Shown one piece after another: positions 1 through 13,200 of a stretch of DNA of 64,000 nt. A program made the position numbers and the translations under genes. Every line of letters starts with the position of its first letter. Positions within the stretch are counted from its first letter, which is position 1. A model generated the notes under the pieces. That model had not been told where the DNA came from and did no database searches. It was given only the letters and a program-made list of their open reading frames with translations. This DNA is from Owenia fusiformis (taxonomy: Eukaryota > Annelida > Polychaeta > Sabellida > Oweniidae). Where the stretch lies: NCBI GenBank assembly GCA_903813345.2, contig CAIIXF020000007.1, positions 5,027,730 through 5,091,729 of the forward strand, written 5' to 3'.

Positions 1-1075
1 AGACATGACACACAGACAAGCTATTTTGACTTATTTACAAATGCTATGACCTGATAGTTGGTACAAACACTATAGAGGTCTCATCGCAGACTTCCTGTAT
101 GGGGATTTTTGACATGCTATATTGAATCTCTTAATACTCGCAGAATATTTACTTGATCTTTTTTTCTATTTGTACAACTTGCTAATGATACTCTCAGGCT
201 AATTTGTACAAATTATCAGTGAATTTGGTCAATTAGTTGCCGAGAAAATACTTGGCAAAAAGTGTCTCATTTTTTTGGGACACCCGATATAATAAATAAC
301 TTAAGACTAATAAGAGCGCCAGTATAATATCCTGGGAACCCTAAACTTAACTTTTTAGGACACAAATTCAAACTCTTGAAAAGACCAAGTGTGTAATTTT
401 TTGGTCTTTGGGATGTTCTCACATCGTCCACACAAAAGTGATTCTATTTCGATACAATTATGAATTTCCCAAAGTAGGACTCTTACTTAATATTATGACT
501 AATTCTGCAAGTGGCATTTAATGTAATGGTTTTTCAAATAATTATGAGACCAATTTATAAAAATGTGTTACAGATAGTAGTTTTAAATGCCATGTTGTAT
601 GAGGTTTTTTGAAATTATACGTGCCTAGAAAAAATTATTATTAATTGATGTTTTAATTTCTTTTATATTGAAATTGATGATGGTCCTCCAGTGGAAGATA
701 TTACCCAGAATTCATATGTGTCACTTTTCTTTGTTGATTTATTTCCTTAATTCATTTACAAAACTTAAATCATCCACCTCCAAAACAATCACCTCATTCC
801 TGTTTCTTAAAGTATGTTTTGGAGAATTTTTGTGAAGATATTGAAAGTGTTGGGATTGATATAAAAAGCAAACTACATATGTATTGTTTTCACAATTTCA
901 AAATTTTACACAGCTTGTAAGCAGAGTAATTATTTGTGGCCACTTATAACTTACATGTGCTTTGTTCGTGTTAAGTAACTAGCTAGAAATTGTTTTAATT
1001 TTATTCCTGTAATTGTACATACATATAAAGACTGTCGTCTGCAAATTATTCAGTTGCATTATGGATGTTTTTCAG
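1..1075. other. Intron upstream of the first visible EPAC exon
   Basis: AT-rich sequence with no exon I can support. The exon before 1076 would have to encode the first part of cyclic-nucleotide domain A and end in phase 0; none was seen here, so it lies outside the window. Confidence 0.6.
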
Positions 1076-1222
1076 GATGCAATAACGTTATGTACACTGG
1101 GAAGTGGGTCAGCATTTGGAGAGTCAATCCTTAACGACACCCCACGACATGCAACTGTTGTTACCAGTGATTACTGTGAACTGCTGAGAGTGGAGCAAAA
1201 GGACTTCAGAACGCTTTGGGAG
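1076..1222 (+). CDS. RAPGEF4: EPAC window exon 1: end of cyclic-nucleotide domain A
   Basis: Acceptor TTTTCAG, donor GAG|GTGAGT; 49 codons, phase 0 at both ends. It holds the phosphate-binding cassette [14 protein letters not shown] with the Arg that contacts cyclic phosphate. The exon encoding the start of this domain must lie left of the window; I found none in 1-1075. Confidence 0.93.
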
Positions 1223-4200
1223 GTGAGTAATCATCGTTCATTGTTATCCCATCGAACGAAGTTCGGAGGGATATAGGGAACGCCTCCGTCCGTCCGTCCG
1301 TACGTACGTCCGTACGTACGTCTGTCCATCCGTCCGTCCGTCCGTCTGTCCGTCCGTCCGTCCGGGCAATAACTCAAATACCGTTGGCCAGATTTTGTTC
1401 ATATTTTGTACACATTTACCTTATGGGGGTAGAAGTTCTGCTCGAAAGCCGATTTTCAAAATGGCCACTTATTTCAAAATGGCGGCCATTTTAGTGACGA
1501 TTTTACAGTAATTTAGGTGCAATATGTAAAACTGTAATAGCAATATGTTTTAAATGTAAAAGAAATTATAAAGGACATTAATAATGCTACAAATGTAGAT
1601 ATTAAAAAGCACATGGCAGCCATCTTGAAAAATGGCGGCCTTTACTCGTCATTTTACGATTATTGCTGTAACTCTAAAAATAGTGGAGCGATTTTGTTCA
1701 TATTTGGTGTGTGAATACTCTAAGCATTGCACACTGTCTAAAGACACTTTTGGTAGAAGGCGGCCATTTTGAAAAATGGCCGCCATTTTAACGTATTTTA
1801 CTATAACTCGAAAAGTAGTGGAGCGTTTTTGTTCATATTTGGTATGTGAATACTATAAGCATGGCACACTGTCCTATGACACTTTTGGTAGAAGGCGGCC
1901 ATTTTGAAAACAATTTTGAAAAATGGCCGCCATTTTAATGTATTTTACTATAACTCGAAAAGTAGTGGAGCGATTTTGTTCATATTTGGTATGTGAATAC
2001 TATAAGCATGGCACACTGTCCTATGACACTTTTGGTAGAAGGCGGCCATTTTGAAAACAATTTTGAAAAATGGCCGCCATTTTAAAGTATTTTACTAATA
2101 CTCGAAAAGTAGTAGAGCGATTTTGTTCATATTTGGTATGTGAATACTATAAGCATGGAACACCGTCTATTTCTAATGACGCTTTTGGTAGAAGGTGGCC
2201 ATTTTAACATATTTTACTATAACTCGAAAAGTAGTGGAGCGATTTTGTTCATATTTGATATGTGAATACTTTAAGCATGGCACATTGTCTAATAAAACTT
2301 TGGGGAGTAGTTGGCCATTTTGAAAAATGGCCACCATTTTTACGTGTGTTATTTTACAAGTACGTGTGCGATTTTTCAAAAAAATTTAGAGGTGGCTACT
2401 TAAAAGCATTTTATTTCTTCTGATGACAACTTGGCTAGTGAGCAACCATTTTGAAAATGGTGGCCTTTCTGGTGTGTTGTTTTACGATATTTGCGCTTCA
2501 TTTGTAAAAATGCCAGCCATTTCTGTTCGATGGGATTCGCTACGCTTTGGCGTTGCCGTTGTTCTGGTTTGTTTTGGTGTCTATTGTTAGCAGGATTTCA
2601 GCAGTCAGAGAAAAGGCAGGAAAACCTTTTAGACTAACCTGGAAAAGTCCATTCTGGTAAGCCATTGCTTTTCCACTTCTGTCTTACGATGTAACAGAGA
2701 GAGACGCTATTAGTATCAGAATGGGAAAAACCAGGGAATTTCAAAATGGCTTTCAGTAATAGTCAGGGAATTTTGAAATGGTAAAAAAAGTCTATACTTT
2801 TGGAAAGAAATAACCCCACTGTATCGCCTCTTGTTTTAATTTTCAGTTTGACTGGTATGGCCAGTACAGCATTATGTGAGTCAATGTTTAGAGACAGGCT
2901 GTAGGCTTTTATCATCCCATATAATGATTCTTAGGAAAATATCATCATGCCAAAATCAACATTTCTTTCCATATAACTTTTTATTACATATTGATTCCTT
3001 TCCCTAATGATACATAAAGCTTTCCTCGGTTAATTGTCTAAATTCCATAAATAATAATATTTTCAATAATTTTTTCCGCGGAATTATCGACAATGAATCA
3101 AAAAATGTAGTCATTGTGGTTTAATTTGAAATGTAAAATAAACTGGAAAGGAATTAAATCAAAAAATGAATTAAAATAAATTAAAAAGATGTAGTATATT
3201 TATTCAATACTTGTCCTCAATACTCAATAATTATACGATTCTGTGTTTTCTCGTATGAGAATGTCAGAAATTGACCCGAGAGAAACTCTAGGCATTTGTT
3301 AGAGTTGTTCACCTGCCATGCCATATTATACGTGCTGATTACAATGTACATGTCTAGCTAATTGATGGTTTTCCAAGATTGAGCAATATTTCAGAATTGT
3401 ATAAGTGCAATTTGTGCGGCAATTTCCGCCTACTAAGTTGAGCAGGGCCACATAAGATTTCTCATTAAGATGTGTTCGTTAATTTGTTGTGACTGATAAG
3501 GCCAGCCAATTGACCTTAAATCTCTTAATTGTCTTCTAAGCCCCATAATTGTAAGCAATGGCGATTTAGGCCTAGTCAATTTAATTAATTAATTTGAGGT
3601 GAATGTTGAACGAATGTATAAGAATTGAACAAATAAACAAACAAAAGAACTTGTATTTTCTTGTATATAACTACTGTACATTTTTAAAAAATATATTTTG
3701 TCAAATGCATTTAAACATTAATATTCTTTATTTCAGAGAAATAAAAATTTGGTTGATGGAGTGCTGACACCTATACCTGGGTTACCAAATAAAGGTTAGT
3801 TCAAGACTCAAAAGAGAATGATTAGATGGTCATGATTGAAATGCAAAATAGAGTTGAAGAACATGAGTTGACACTTATAAAAAGTCAAATAGTTATTCAA
3901 AGCATGGGCTTTCAAGCCCATGTTCAAATAGAGGTATAGAAAACATTAAAATCAGAGTAGGTGCTTTACTGATAACCTTATATGAGACTTGACATTACAT
4001 GTATATACATGTACATATTTTCTTGAGAATGTATAACATTTAAGATTTACTTTTAAAGAGTATGCCATCTATATAAAAAATAAGAATATTTATACCACTC
4101 TAAGTCCGATTACAGTTGTATAACATGGGTCTATAACAACGATATACAGTGGAGAGTGGTATATCGTCATAGTATACAACTCCTCCGTATACACTCCAGC

Positions 4201-7200
4201 GTATTCCACTGTAGAAGTGCATTCTGGGAACTAATGAATATTGACCGAAGAACGAGGTGTATGTTTTGTTACACATGATTTCCTAGAATCAAGTGACGTC
4301 ATAAATGGTTCCCACATGATTTGCTAGAATCAAGTGACGTCATAAATGGATCGAGATCAACATCGGCATTACTGAGTTGGCTATGGGATATTTTTATGGT
4401 TTTTATAATTGTTATGATTGTGTTTGAATCAACTGTAATTGAACTAAGAGTGGCATAATAAGATTATATAATGGTTCATTCTGTATATCGTGCATTTTAT
4501 ACTCTCGTGAGAATATAATATATTCACTCGTTCGCTACTCTCACTTGTGAATATATTATATACTCACTCGAGTATAAACACGATATACAGAATGAACCAT
4601 TATATAACCTCATAATATACAATATGTATGTCATACTATATTTGATAACTTATAGTTGAGTAATTCAATGTAGACACTTTCATCTTTAAGTGAAAGAAAA
4701 CTGATACGAAAGAAAACTGATACGAATAAGAAAACATCTGATAGGAATAAGATTGCCCATATATAGATATAGACATAGATCCTGTGTAATAAAATCATTA
4801 TTATTGGTAATATGAAAATTGAAAGTGAAATATGAGGCTCCATTAAATTTTATTAAAAAGTCAAATAGAGAAGTTGCATTTTCATCTCAGAGAATAAATG
4901 TGGTAGGCGTTTTGTGTTAAAAGTGCTCTGACTAGTGTTTTGCTCTGTTATGACAGATTTCCTAGAATTTTGAAGAGTTATATAAACTCGCCTTAATTTG
5001 TGTAAGAGCTGTTGGCGATGTATTCTTGGAATGCTAAATATATACCGTAGTGTTAATAAGGCTATTAGCTATTTGTCTCGTGATTACTGTCAAGTCTTCC
5101 CAGGTGTAGAAAAGGTTCATCTTGAATGATAAATAGATCAATTTTCATCTAATCTTCCCAAACTTAGAAATCATTTTCTCAAAGAAAATTCAAATTTTAA
5201 AGTTGATAAACAGTATTATATTTAAAACTTCATTCCATCACTAGATTCTGAATTTGTATGATTAAGATAAAGCTCAGTTTTAGAGCAATCCCAGGAAAGC
5301 GAGGGGTTGTGGGTTCGATCCCCACTGAGGTTGACTGATTTTTTTTACATTAAGCCCTTAGGACAGGATTTTATTCTGTGTTTTCATTAACCAATGTTAT
5401 TCTCCTTATGGAGAATGGCCTGTGGGAAAGTCCAAGTGACATCATGAATAGAATGATTGACAACCTGGAAAGACATGGCTGCAATGCTATACATGTATAT
5501 GTAATGTTGATGTGAAAAAGCCAATTGGTCCATTTACAGGGTGGTCCAAAAAAAGTGAACCCTTGCAACCGGCTATATTTCCCTTATTACCTGCAGGAAT
5601 CCTTTCATAGTTTCACATCTTGAAGAGGAAGGTCTAAAATTTTTGTTGGTACTATACATTTTTCTTAGTATTGAAATTCGCAGAAATTATAAGCCCTAAC
5701 GAAACATCACTGAAAATGGGTAAAATGTGAACTTCAATATCTGCGATTCTTCAACCCTTCAACAATCTTCTCATGGAAATCTTTTAAGCCAGAGTCTGGG
5801 AAACCTAATGTTTTCTGACTTTGTTTGGTTTTGATTCCTACACAATATGATGTAAAAATTAGCATCCTACCTCTGCTAGTTGCAAAGTTATTGTGATCAA
5901 AAGACATGTTCAATGTTTCCAAAGACGAGAACATCTTCCAGTGAAATCGCAAGTTCGCAACATAACCCTATATGGTCTTAAAATGTCAATATCATCATTA
6001 ATCATGGACAAATTCTAATGAAATATGGCTCAAAACACTGTATGTTAGATTTCCTTTTGATTTTTGTAAGATTTTATATGAAGGGCTTCTCAGATTTTGG
6101 ATCACACGGGGTAACTTTGCCCCCCTCTACCCGTTTGTGTAGGTAACAAGCCTCTAAACTGTTGAATGGTTAAAACAGCTTCAAAATGGTCAATAAAAGT
6201 GTGAAATGTGTTTTCTGCTCAAATAGTGTCCCATCTGTCATACGGTAGGGTTTAAACTTATAATCTCTCACTGAAAGCTTTTTTAAGATCATCTAATGTG
6301 TATCAAAAATTTCTGTCAATCACATTGGTAAATTTTGCACAAAATCTAATTTGAGGCATGTTTGTTTAAGTCTTGTAATTTCTTCAAAATTCAAGACTGA
6401 GAATAAATGATGGTGTCAACAAAAATTTTAGACCTTTCTCTACAAGATGTGATAATATGAGCAAATTCATGCATGTATTAAGGAAAATATAGCCTGTTGC
6501 AGGGGTTCACTTTTTTTGGACCACACTGTATATAATAGCTCAGTGGTAGAGCAATTGCCCAGAAAGCAAGGGGTCATGGGTTTGATCCACACTGGGGTGG
6601 ACTGACTGTTTTCACATCACCCCTTAGCACAGGATTTCATTCTGTGTTTTCATTAACCAAGAAGAATTTTTCTACCCGGATCCTGTCTATTGTTGGTTAT
6701 TCATTATTAGATCAAACATATTTTCTTCTGTAGAAAGTTAGTGCAAGGTGCTGAAATTATGTGTCTGTAAAACTTGAAAACCTGAGCAGTGCAATATTAT
6801 TTTGAAAAATAAACATTCATACTTAAGTTGCAAGACGTTTGTATAATTATTTCAGATTAATTGTTGTAATCTTGTAAGTTAGGGAACTTTTTTGAAAATA
6901 ACATCTCAGAGAAGCATCAAAATACAAGAGGCCACACAAATAGGACCTTCTTATTTGAACAAATTGCCTATTCACATAAGGTGCCCTAAAACAGTATCTA
7001 TTATCAAAATATTAAGTTGTCAATTGTCGGCTACAGCAACACCTAAAATCTATCATGTACTTATTAAGAAGTGCCACTCTTTCCTGTTGTTACAAATATG
7101 AAACACTATTATGTCACCACCAAGAAGTGGTGACATATTGTTATGGTCTCCATTTTTTGTGGCGGTGGTTGGTGATTGGGTTGTTGGTAACAAATACTGT

Positions 7201-10200
7201 TTAGACTGACTTAAATTTTTTTCAAAATCAACTAAAAGTTCTCAAAAGTTCAATTCTGACTATAGATTTGACCTTCAATGACATTCTCAATTGGTGGTTG
7301 GAAGTTGGTGGTTGGCGATCGGTGTTTGGTGTCTAACAATTCTTAAAACTTCCATTAACTTAACAAATACTGTTAAGGCTGAGTTCAATTTTTCCCAAAT
7401 CATCTTCAAGTTTTCAGAAGTTCATATCTGACTTGACATTTAAGATTTGACCTTCATTGATCTTTTCAAGGTCAAAAAAGGTTTAAAAGGTCTTTTAAAC
7501 TTACTTCAAATTGACCAATTTCTTTTTCTAATGTGTATCAAAAATTTCTGTCAATCACATTGGTAAATTTTGCACAAAATCTAATTTGAGGCATGTTTGT
7601 TTAAGTCTTGTAATTTCTTCAAAATTCAAGACTGAGAATAAATGATGGTGTCAACAAAAATTTTAGACCTTTCTCTACAAGATGTGATAATATGAGCAAA
7701 TTCATGCATGTATTAAGGAAAATATAGCCTGTTGCAGGGGTTCACTTTTTTTGGACCACACTGTATATAATAGCTCAGTGGTAGAGCAATTGCCCAGAAA
7801 GCAAGGGGTCATGGGTTTGATCCACACTGGGGTGGACTGACTTTTTTCACATCACCCCTTAGCACAGGATTTCATTCTGTGTTTTCATTAACCAAGAAGA
7901 ATTTTTCTACCCGGATCCTGTCTATTGTTGGTTATTCATTATTAGATCAAACATATTTTCTTTCTGTAGAAAGTTAGTGCAAGGTGCTGAAATTATGTGT
8001 CTGTAAAACTTGAAAACCTGAGCAGTGCAATATTATTTTGAAAAATAAACATTCATACTTAAGTTGCAAGACGTTTGTATAATTATTTCAGATTAATTGT
8101 TGTAATCTTGTAAGTTAGGGAACTTTTTTGAAAATAACATCTCAGAGAAGCATCAAAATACAAGAGGCCACACAAATAGGACCTTCTTATTTGAACAAAT
8201 TGCCTATTCACATAAGGTGCCCTAAAGCAGTATCTATTATCAAAATATTAAGTTGTCAATTGTCGGCTACAGCAACACCTAAAATCTATCATGTACTTAT
8301 TAAGAAGTACCACTCTTTCCTGTTGTTACAAATATGAAACACTATTATGTCACCACCAAGAAGTGGTGACATATTGTTATGGTCTCCATTTTTTGTGGCG
8401 GTGGTTGGTGATTGGGTTGTTGGTAACAAATACTGTTTAGACTGACTTAAATTTTTTTCAAAATCAACTAAAAGTTCTCAAAAGTTCAATTCTGACTATA
8501 GATTTGACCTTCAATGACATTCTCAATTGGTGGTTGGAAGTTGGTGGTTGGCGATCGGTGGTTGGTGTCTAACAATTCTTAAAACTTCCATTAACTTAAC
8601 AAATACTGTTAAGGCTGAGTTCAATTTTTCCCAAATCATCTTCAAGTTTTCAGAAGTTCATATCTGACTTGACATTTAAGATTTGACCTTCATTGATCTT
8701 TTCAAGGTCAAAAAAGGTTTAAAAGGTCTTTTAAACTTACTTCAAATTGACCAATTTGTTTTTCAAAATCATCTACAAATTATCAGAAAATCAAATCTGA
8801 ATTTAGATTTAAGATTTGACCTTCTCAAGGTCAAAGAAAGGTCAAAAAGGTCATTTTTCAACTTGCTTTAAATTGAAAAAAGATTTGACCGTCAAAAAGG
8901 TATTTTTTTTAACTTGCTCTCAGAAGTTCAAATCTGACTTTAGATTTGACATGTTACCTTCAATGACCTTCTCAGGGTCAAAAGGGTCTTTTTCAACTTG
9001 CTTCAAATTGACCAATACTCCTATTCGTGATAAGAGTTCAGGTGGTAATTTACATAAATATCTCCCATGATGCATCGCTTTGGAAGGGACAAATTTTCAT
9101 TAGCCCGCCGAACGAGTCGATTACTCTGAACGTTTCTCAGCTTCTGATGTTCCATCAGCCCTCAAGCATAGTTAAATAATCCAATCTATTCAATAATCAG
9201 AAAGATAATCGGAGATTATATTTTTCGATCTTCGATGGCGTCTGAGCAATTTCTGGGATATCAGTGACGTCACTGGAATTGGACGGCATTTTAACTACAC
9301 ATTTCTTCGGATCTGGGGATTATAGCTCAAAAAGCTTTGTCATATATCTTAATTACATGCATACCTATCGTTTGTGCAAATGAAACTTTACATAAATGTT
9401 TAATAGAGCCGCAGTGCGGCATTGAAAATAGCACCCCTGTGTAATCCAATGGGAAAGAACCCGGATGTAGACGAAGTTGTACCATACATGAGAGCTCTTC
9501 AAACGAGAGGTAGCTAAACTGAACGAAATTAAATGTTATCGCGTATTGGTATATTCATCTCATCTCATTCAAAATCATCTACAGAGTTCTCAGAAATTCA
9601 AATCTGACTTAAGATAGGTTGTTGCTATTCTACATTTATAATTATTCATTAAATGGAAAAATACCTTTCTTGTTGTTTTTGCTCGTAGGAAATGAATGTT
9701 TATATAAAATTGAATCAAAGTTATCACAAATGGTGACATATTGTTAAAGTCTCCAACTTTTTTGTGGGCAGTATTCGGCATTTTAAATATGTAAATGTTA
9801 TGAATTATTATTATTTGTAAAGTGGCATGATGAAGCTGACTGGCATTTTCATCTTTTACATAGTTTTATCACGATATTCTGCAATTGTGTGATTCATGAT
9901 TTTTCCAAGAAGCATTGGAACATTCCCAAATGTGACATGTCATGGCGTTCATGTTTTAAATACAAAATTGGGTAAATTGAGTGGAACTAGCAAGGAAAAA
10001 AGTAAACTCACGTGTAGATAACACCTTAAATTACAGAGAAAAAACAGAAAATGAGGCAGTTCAAAATTGTGGAGAAAATGTTTAGAATTGGCAAACCGCA
10101 AGAGAGAAGTAAGATATGAGTCAGTTAAATCTTCTGCAAGGGAATTACAGCTATATCTATTCAGTGACAAATATTTTAAGTTAGATGAAATGAGAGAGAG

Positions 10201-13200
10201 GGAGTGAGAGGGACTTGGTAGCAAATAATAACTGCAGCCAAAAGACAAGCTACAGAAAAATAACATAGTAGAAACAATTAAAACATGAATAAAATTTCCA
10301 TTTCCAAGCTTTCGAAACTGACTATGACAAAATTATTTCGAAAGTCGACGAAGAAGAAATTGTGGAAAGGAGTTCTTCAACTTTGTTCTATTTTAGATGT
10401 GAAGTCGCTCTGCGGGAACAATTTAAACAAAGGGAAGAATCTCGTCAAGAAAACTGATGGAGGACCTAACCCAGCTGCCCCTATTACAAATGTAAGTAAA
10501 TGCAGCATGTTTGATTGTTTGTTTGTTTGTTTGTTAGGTGTGGAATTTGACTTAAAAATATCTTCAGTGATATTTAGCCATATTATTATTACATCGAGGA
10601 ATTTTGATATTCTGGTTGTCACATAGATTTTTACTTAAGATTAGTAATGGAAAATATTTATATTTTGTCGAAGAGGAATGGACTGAATGATGAATAAAAA
10701 GTTGAAGATCTACCATGTGTATCTATGCAATTTGAGAAGAAATTATCAGTCTCTGCTTTATTGCTCAATATTAAAAACTGAGATGACATGTACTAATTTT
10801 AAGATTTTTTTGCGCCAAGTCATTTCGAAACAAATTGTTGTATTCCAGACTCCCTCTGAAAAACTTGTTCGAGCAAGCAATATTCTCCGCACCGTGTTAT
10901 TAGCACGCGCTCCACACATGATCCGTGACAGGAAGTACCATTTACGGACATACAGGAGGTGCATGGTGGGTACAGAGATGATTGATTGGTTGCTACAACA
11001 AAGTTCACAGGTTCATTCTCGTAACCAAGCAGTCGGAATGTGGCAGAGTCTTCTCGAAGAGGGCCTCATTGTGCATGGTGAGTTGAAACAATATTAAGGT
11101 TAAGCTACATGCTTTAAAGAACTTGCACATGAACATATATTACACAGCCAATATAATTCGGCACCGTTTCGACATCGAAAAAATTCGGTGCTGTTCCAGC
11201 ACCATTTCGGCACCGATCCAGCACCGAAACCTTTCGACACCAAAATTTGCCACCAGACTAGTCAGTCCATTTGGTGCCGAAATGGCACTGAAATTTGGCA
11301 CCGAAACAGTGTCGAAAATCAGATTGCATTTTGGGGGTGTATCATAACCCTCAAGGATTATTGTTCCCCTCTCCACTGGTTCTCCATAAACATTTATCCT
11401 CAATCAGTGCATACTAAGAAGGGGATAATTAATTTTTATGAACATTATTCTACACATACATGCATATGTATATGAGTTCTTAAATATCTGTACATGTTAT
11501 AGCTTTACAACCCTAATGTGGATATCATAACTTGTTAAAGAGCATGCATGGGCGTAGCGCCTGTTCCGCACACTACACCCGTGCATACCAAATGAATTTG
11601 AAAAAATTTAAAATGTGTTAAAATGCATTAATTTGTTTGCACATTTATTGATGATTCTGTATTAAATTGTATATTTAACCATTAAGTTTTATCAGAATAG
11701 AACTATTTTAAGTTGATATAAATGCTAAGATTGCTAATAATTTCTTCTTCGCATTGTTAGAGGGAACAAATTTGGTACCAATTTTGTCTATTCAAAGGGT
11801 ACAAAAGAAGGCAATCTGGCAGTACCTCAGATAAAACACTGACCTTATTGGGGTCACTGGGCTCTAATCCATTTCTCAAGAAAATTATATATTCATTTGC
11901 CAGTTGCTCAGTTCTCAGCCAAAGAAAACAGATAAACTTGTTTATGTGCACACCTTGACAAGTTGTCTGCAAGGAGTACACTAACAGTACCATTTTTGAT
12001 ATCCCATTAGCTCCCATATTTTGCAATCCTCTAAATGTGAGCATTTTTGATGGTAACACTTTTAGCTGGTTCCTCCCGGATCTGCTCTCTTCAGGAGATA
12101 GTTGAGCCAGTAGAACCCATAATGGTTAATCCTAGGTCCTTTCAATGTTCACATTATAGGTTTAACTGTACAAACCTTTTGAAATGCAACTCCTGGAAAC
12201 AACGTCATCATTGAAGATAAAGGTATATATCAGAATGAATAAATTTTGATTATTGGGGATCTGTCATGGAATTTTCGGAATATTCCAGAAATAAATGCTG
12301 GGCTGATAAGCTTCCTTCTGGCAGGAGTTGTTCAAAATTCATAATTTGGAGCTATAACTGATGCTGAAAGGGGCAACATTTTTCAAACTAACAAGGATCA
12401 TCACCTTTAATGAGACTGAAAAATTCAATTTCCAGATGGAATCATTTTAAGGATTCTTTTATGCGACGTTACATGATTTAAAGTCTTTGGATAACCACTG
12501 GACAATTTGCAATTAAGGAATATTCCTGCACGCAGGATATGCTTTGAACAATGGCAGGATCAAGTAAATATAAAATATTTTTTGTTGTTTTTAGCTTAAA
12601 TGGTTTAAGATGTATACTCACATGCAAAATTGGAAGACAACAAGTTGTTTATTTTATTATTTTTTTCTTAATAGTCAAAAGATATGTGCTCACATGCAAA
12701 ATTGGAAAACCTATTGGAACAGACCAGGTTATTTATGTTTTCTGAATTCTGGATACCCTATGTATTTTCATAGATTTGGCAAATAAATGGTGACATGATG
12801 AATTCCAAAACTATTGTTTTGCCATCAATTTTTGGATGTTATCATTCCAGAACTGACCCTAAAGACCCTGCAAATCAGTCACTAAGCTTTTCATATATCA
12901 TTATTATTGTGGCTGGCATCTGGATTTGGCTTCGATAAAAAGTTTTTACCCTTTTGTGCCAATTCGCAATAACTTGGCATTTTATCTTGCTAATGCTCTG
13001 TTTTCTTTGGCTACACCATTGCATCATTTTCTGTGCCTAGAAAATGAGGTGCATCAATAAGGCAACATTAATTTTAATTAATTGAACTGTGCACCTAATA
13101 AACAAAGTATAAGTATTTTATCTTATATTATTTAGCCCACATAAATTGGAGTTAGGAATGAGGCTTTAGATACAGAAAGAAGAGTTAGAATGCTTTCCTA

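Noticed and set aside
6536-6606. Functional tRNA genes at 6536 and 7772
   Set aside because: Boxes A and B are present, but no proper acceptor or anticodon stem pairs, and a shared non-tRNA body follows; they are SINE heads.
6892-8337. Two matching 69-codon frames at 6892 and 8128
   Set aside because: Identity comes from the tandem duplication; the frame lacks codon bias, a known domain or splice context.
10309-10396. Earlier acceptor for EPAC exon 3 at TTTCCAAG|C
   Set aside because: It would enter in phase 0, but the previous exon ends in phase 1; the TTTTAG acceptor at 10396 fits.
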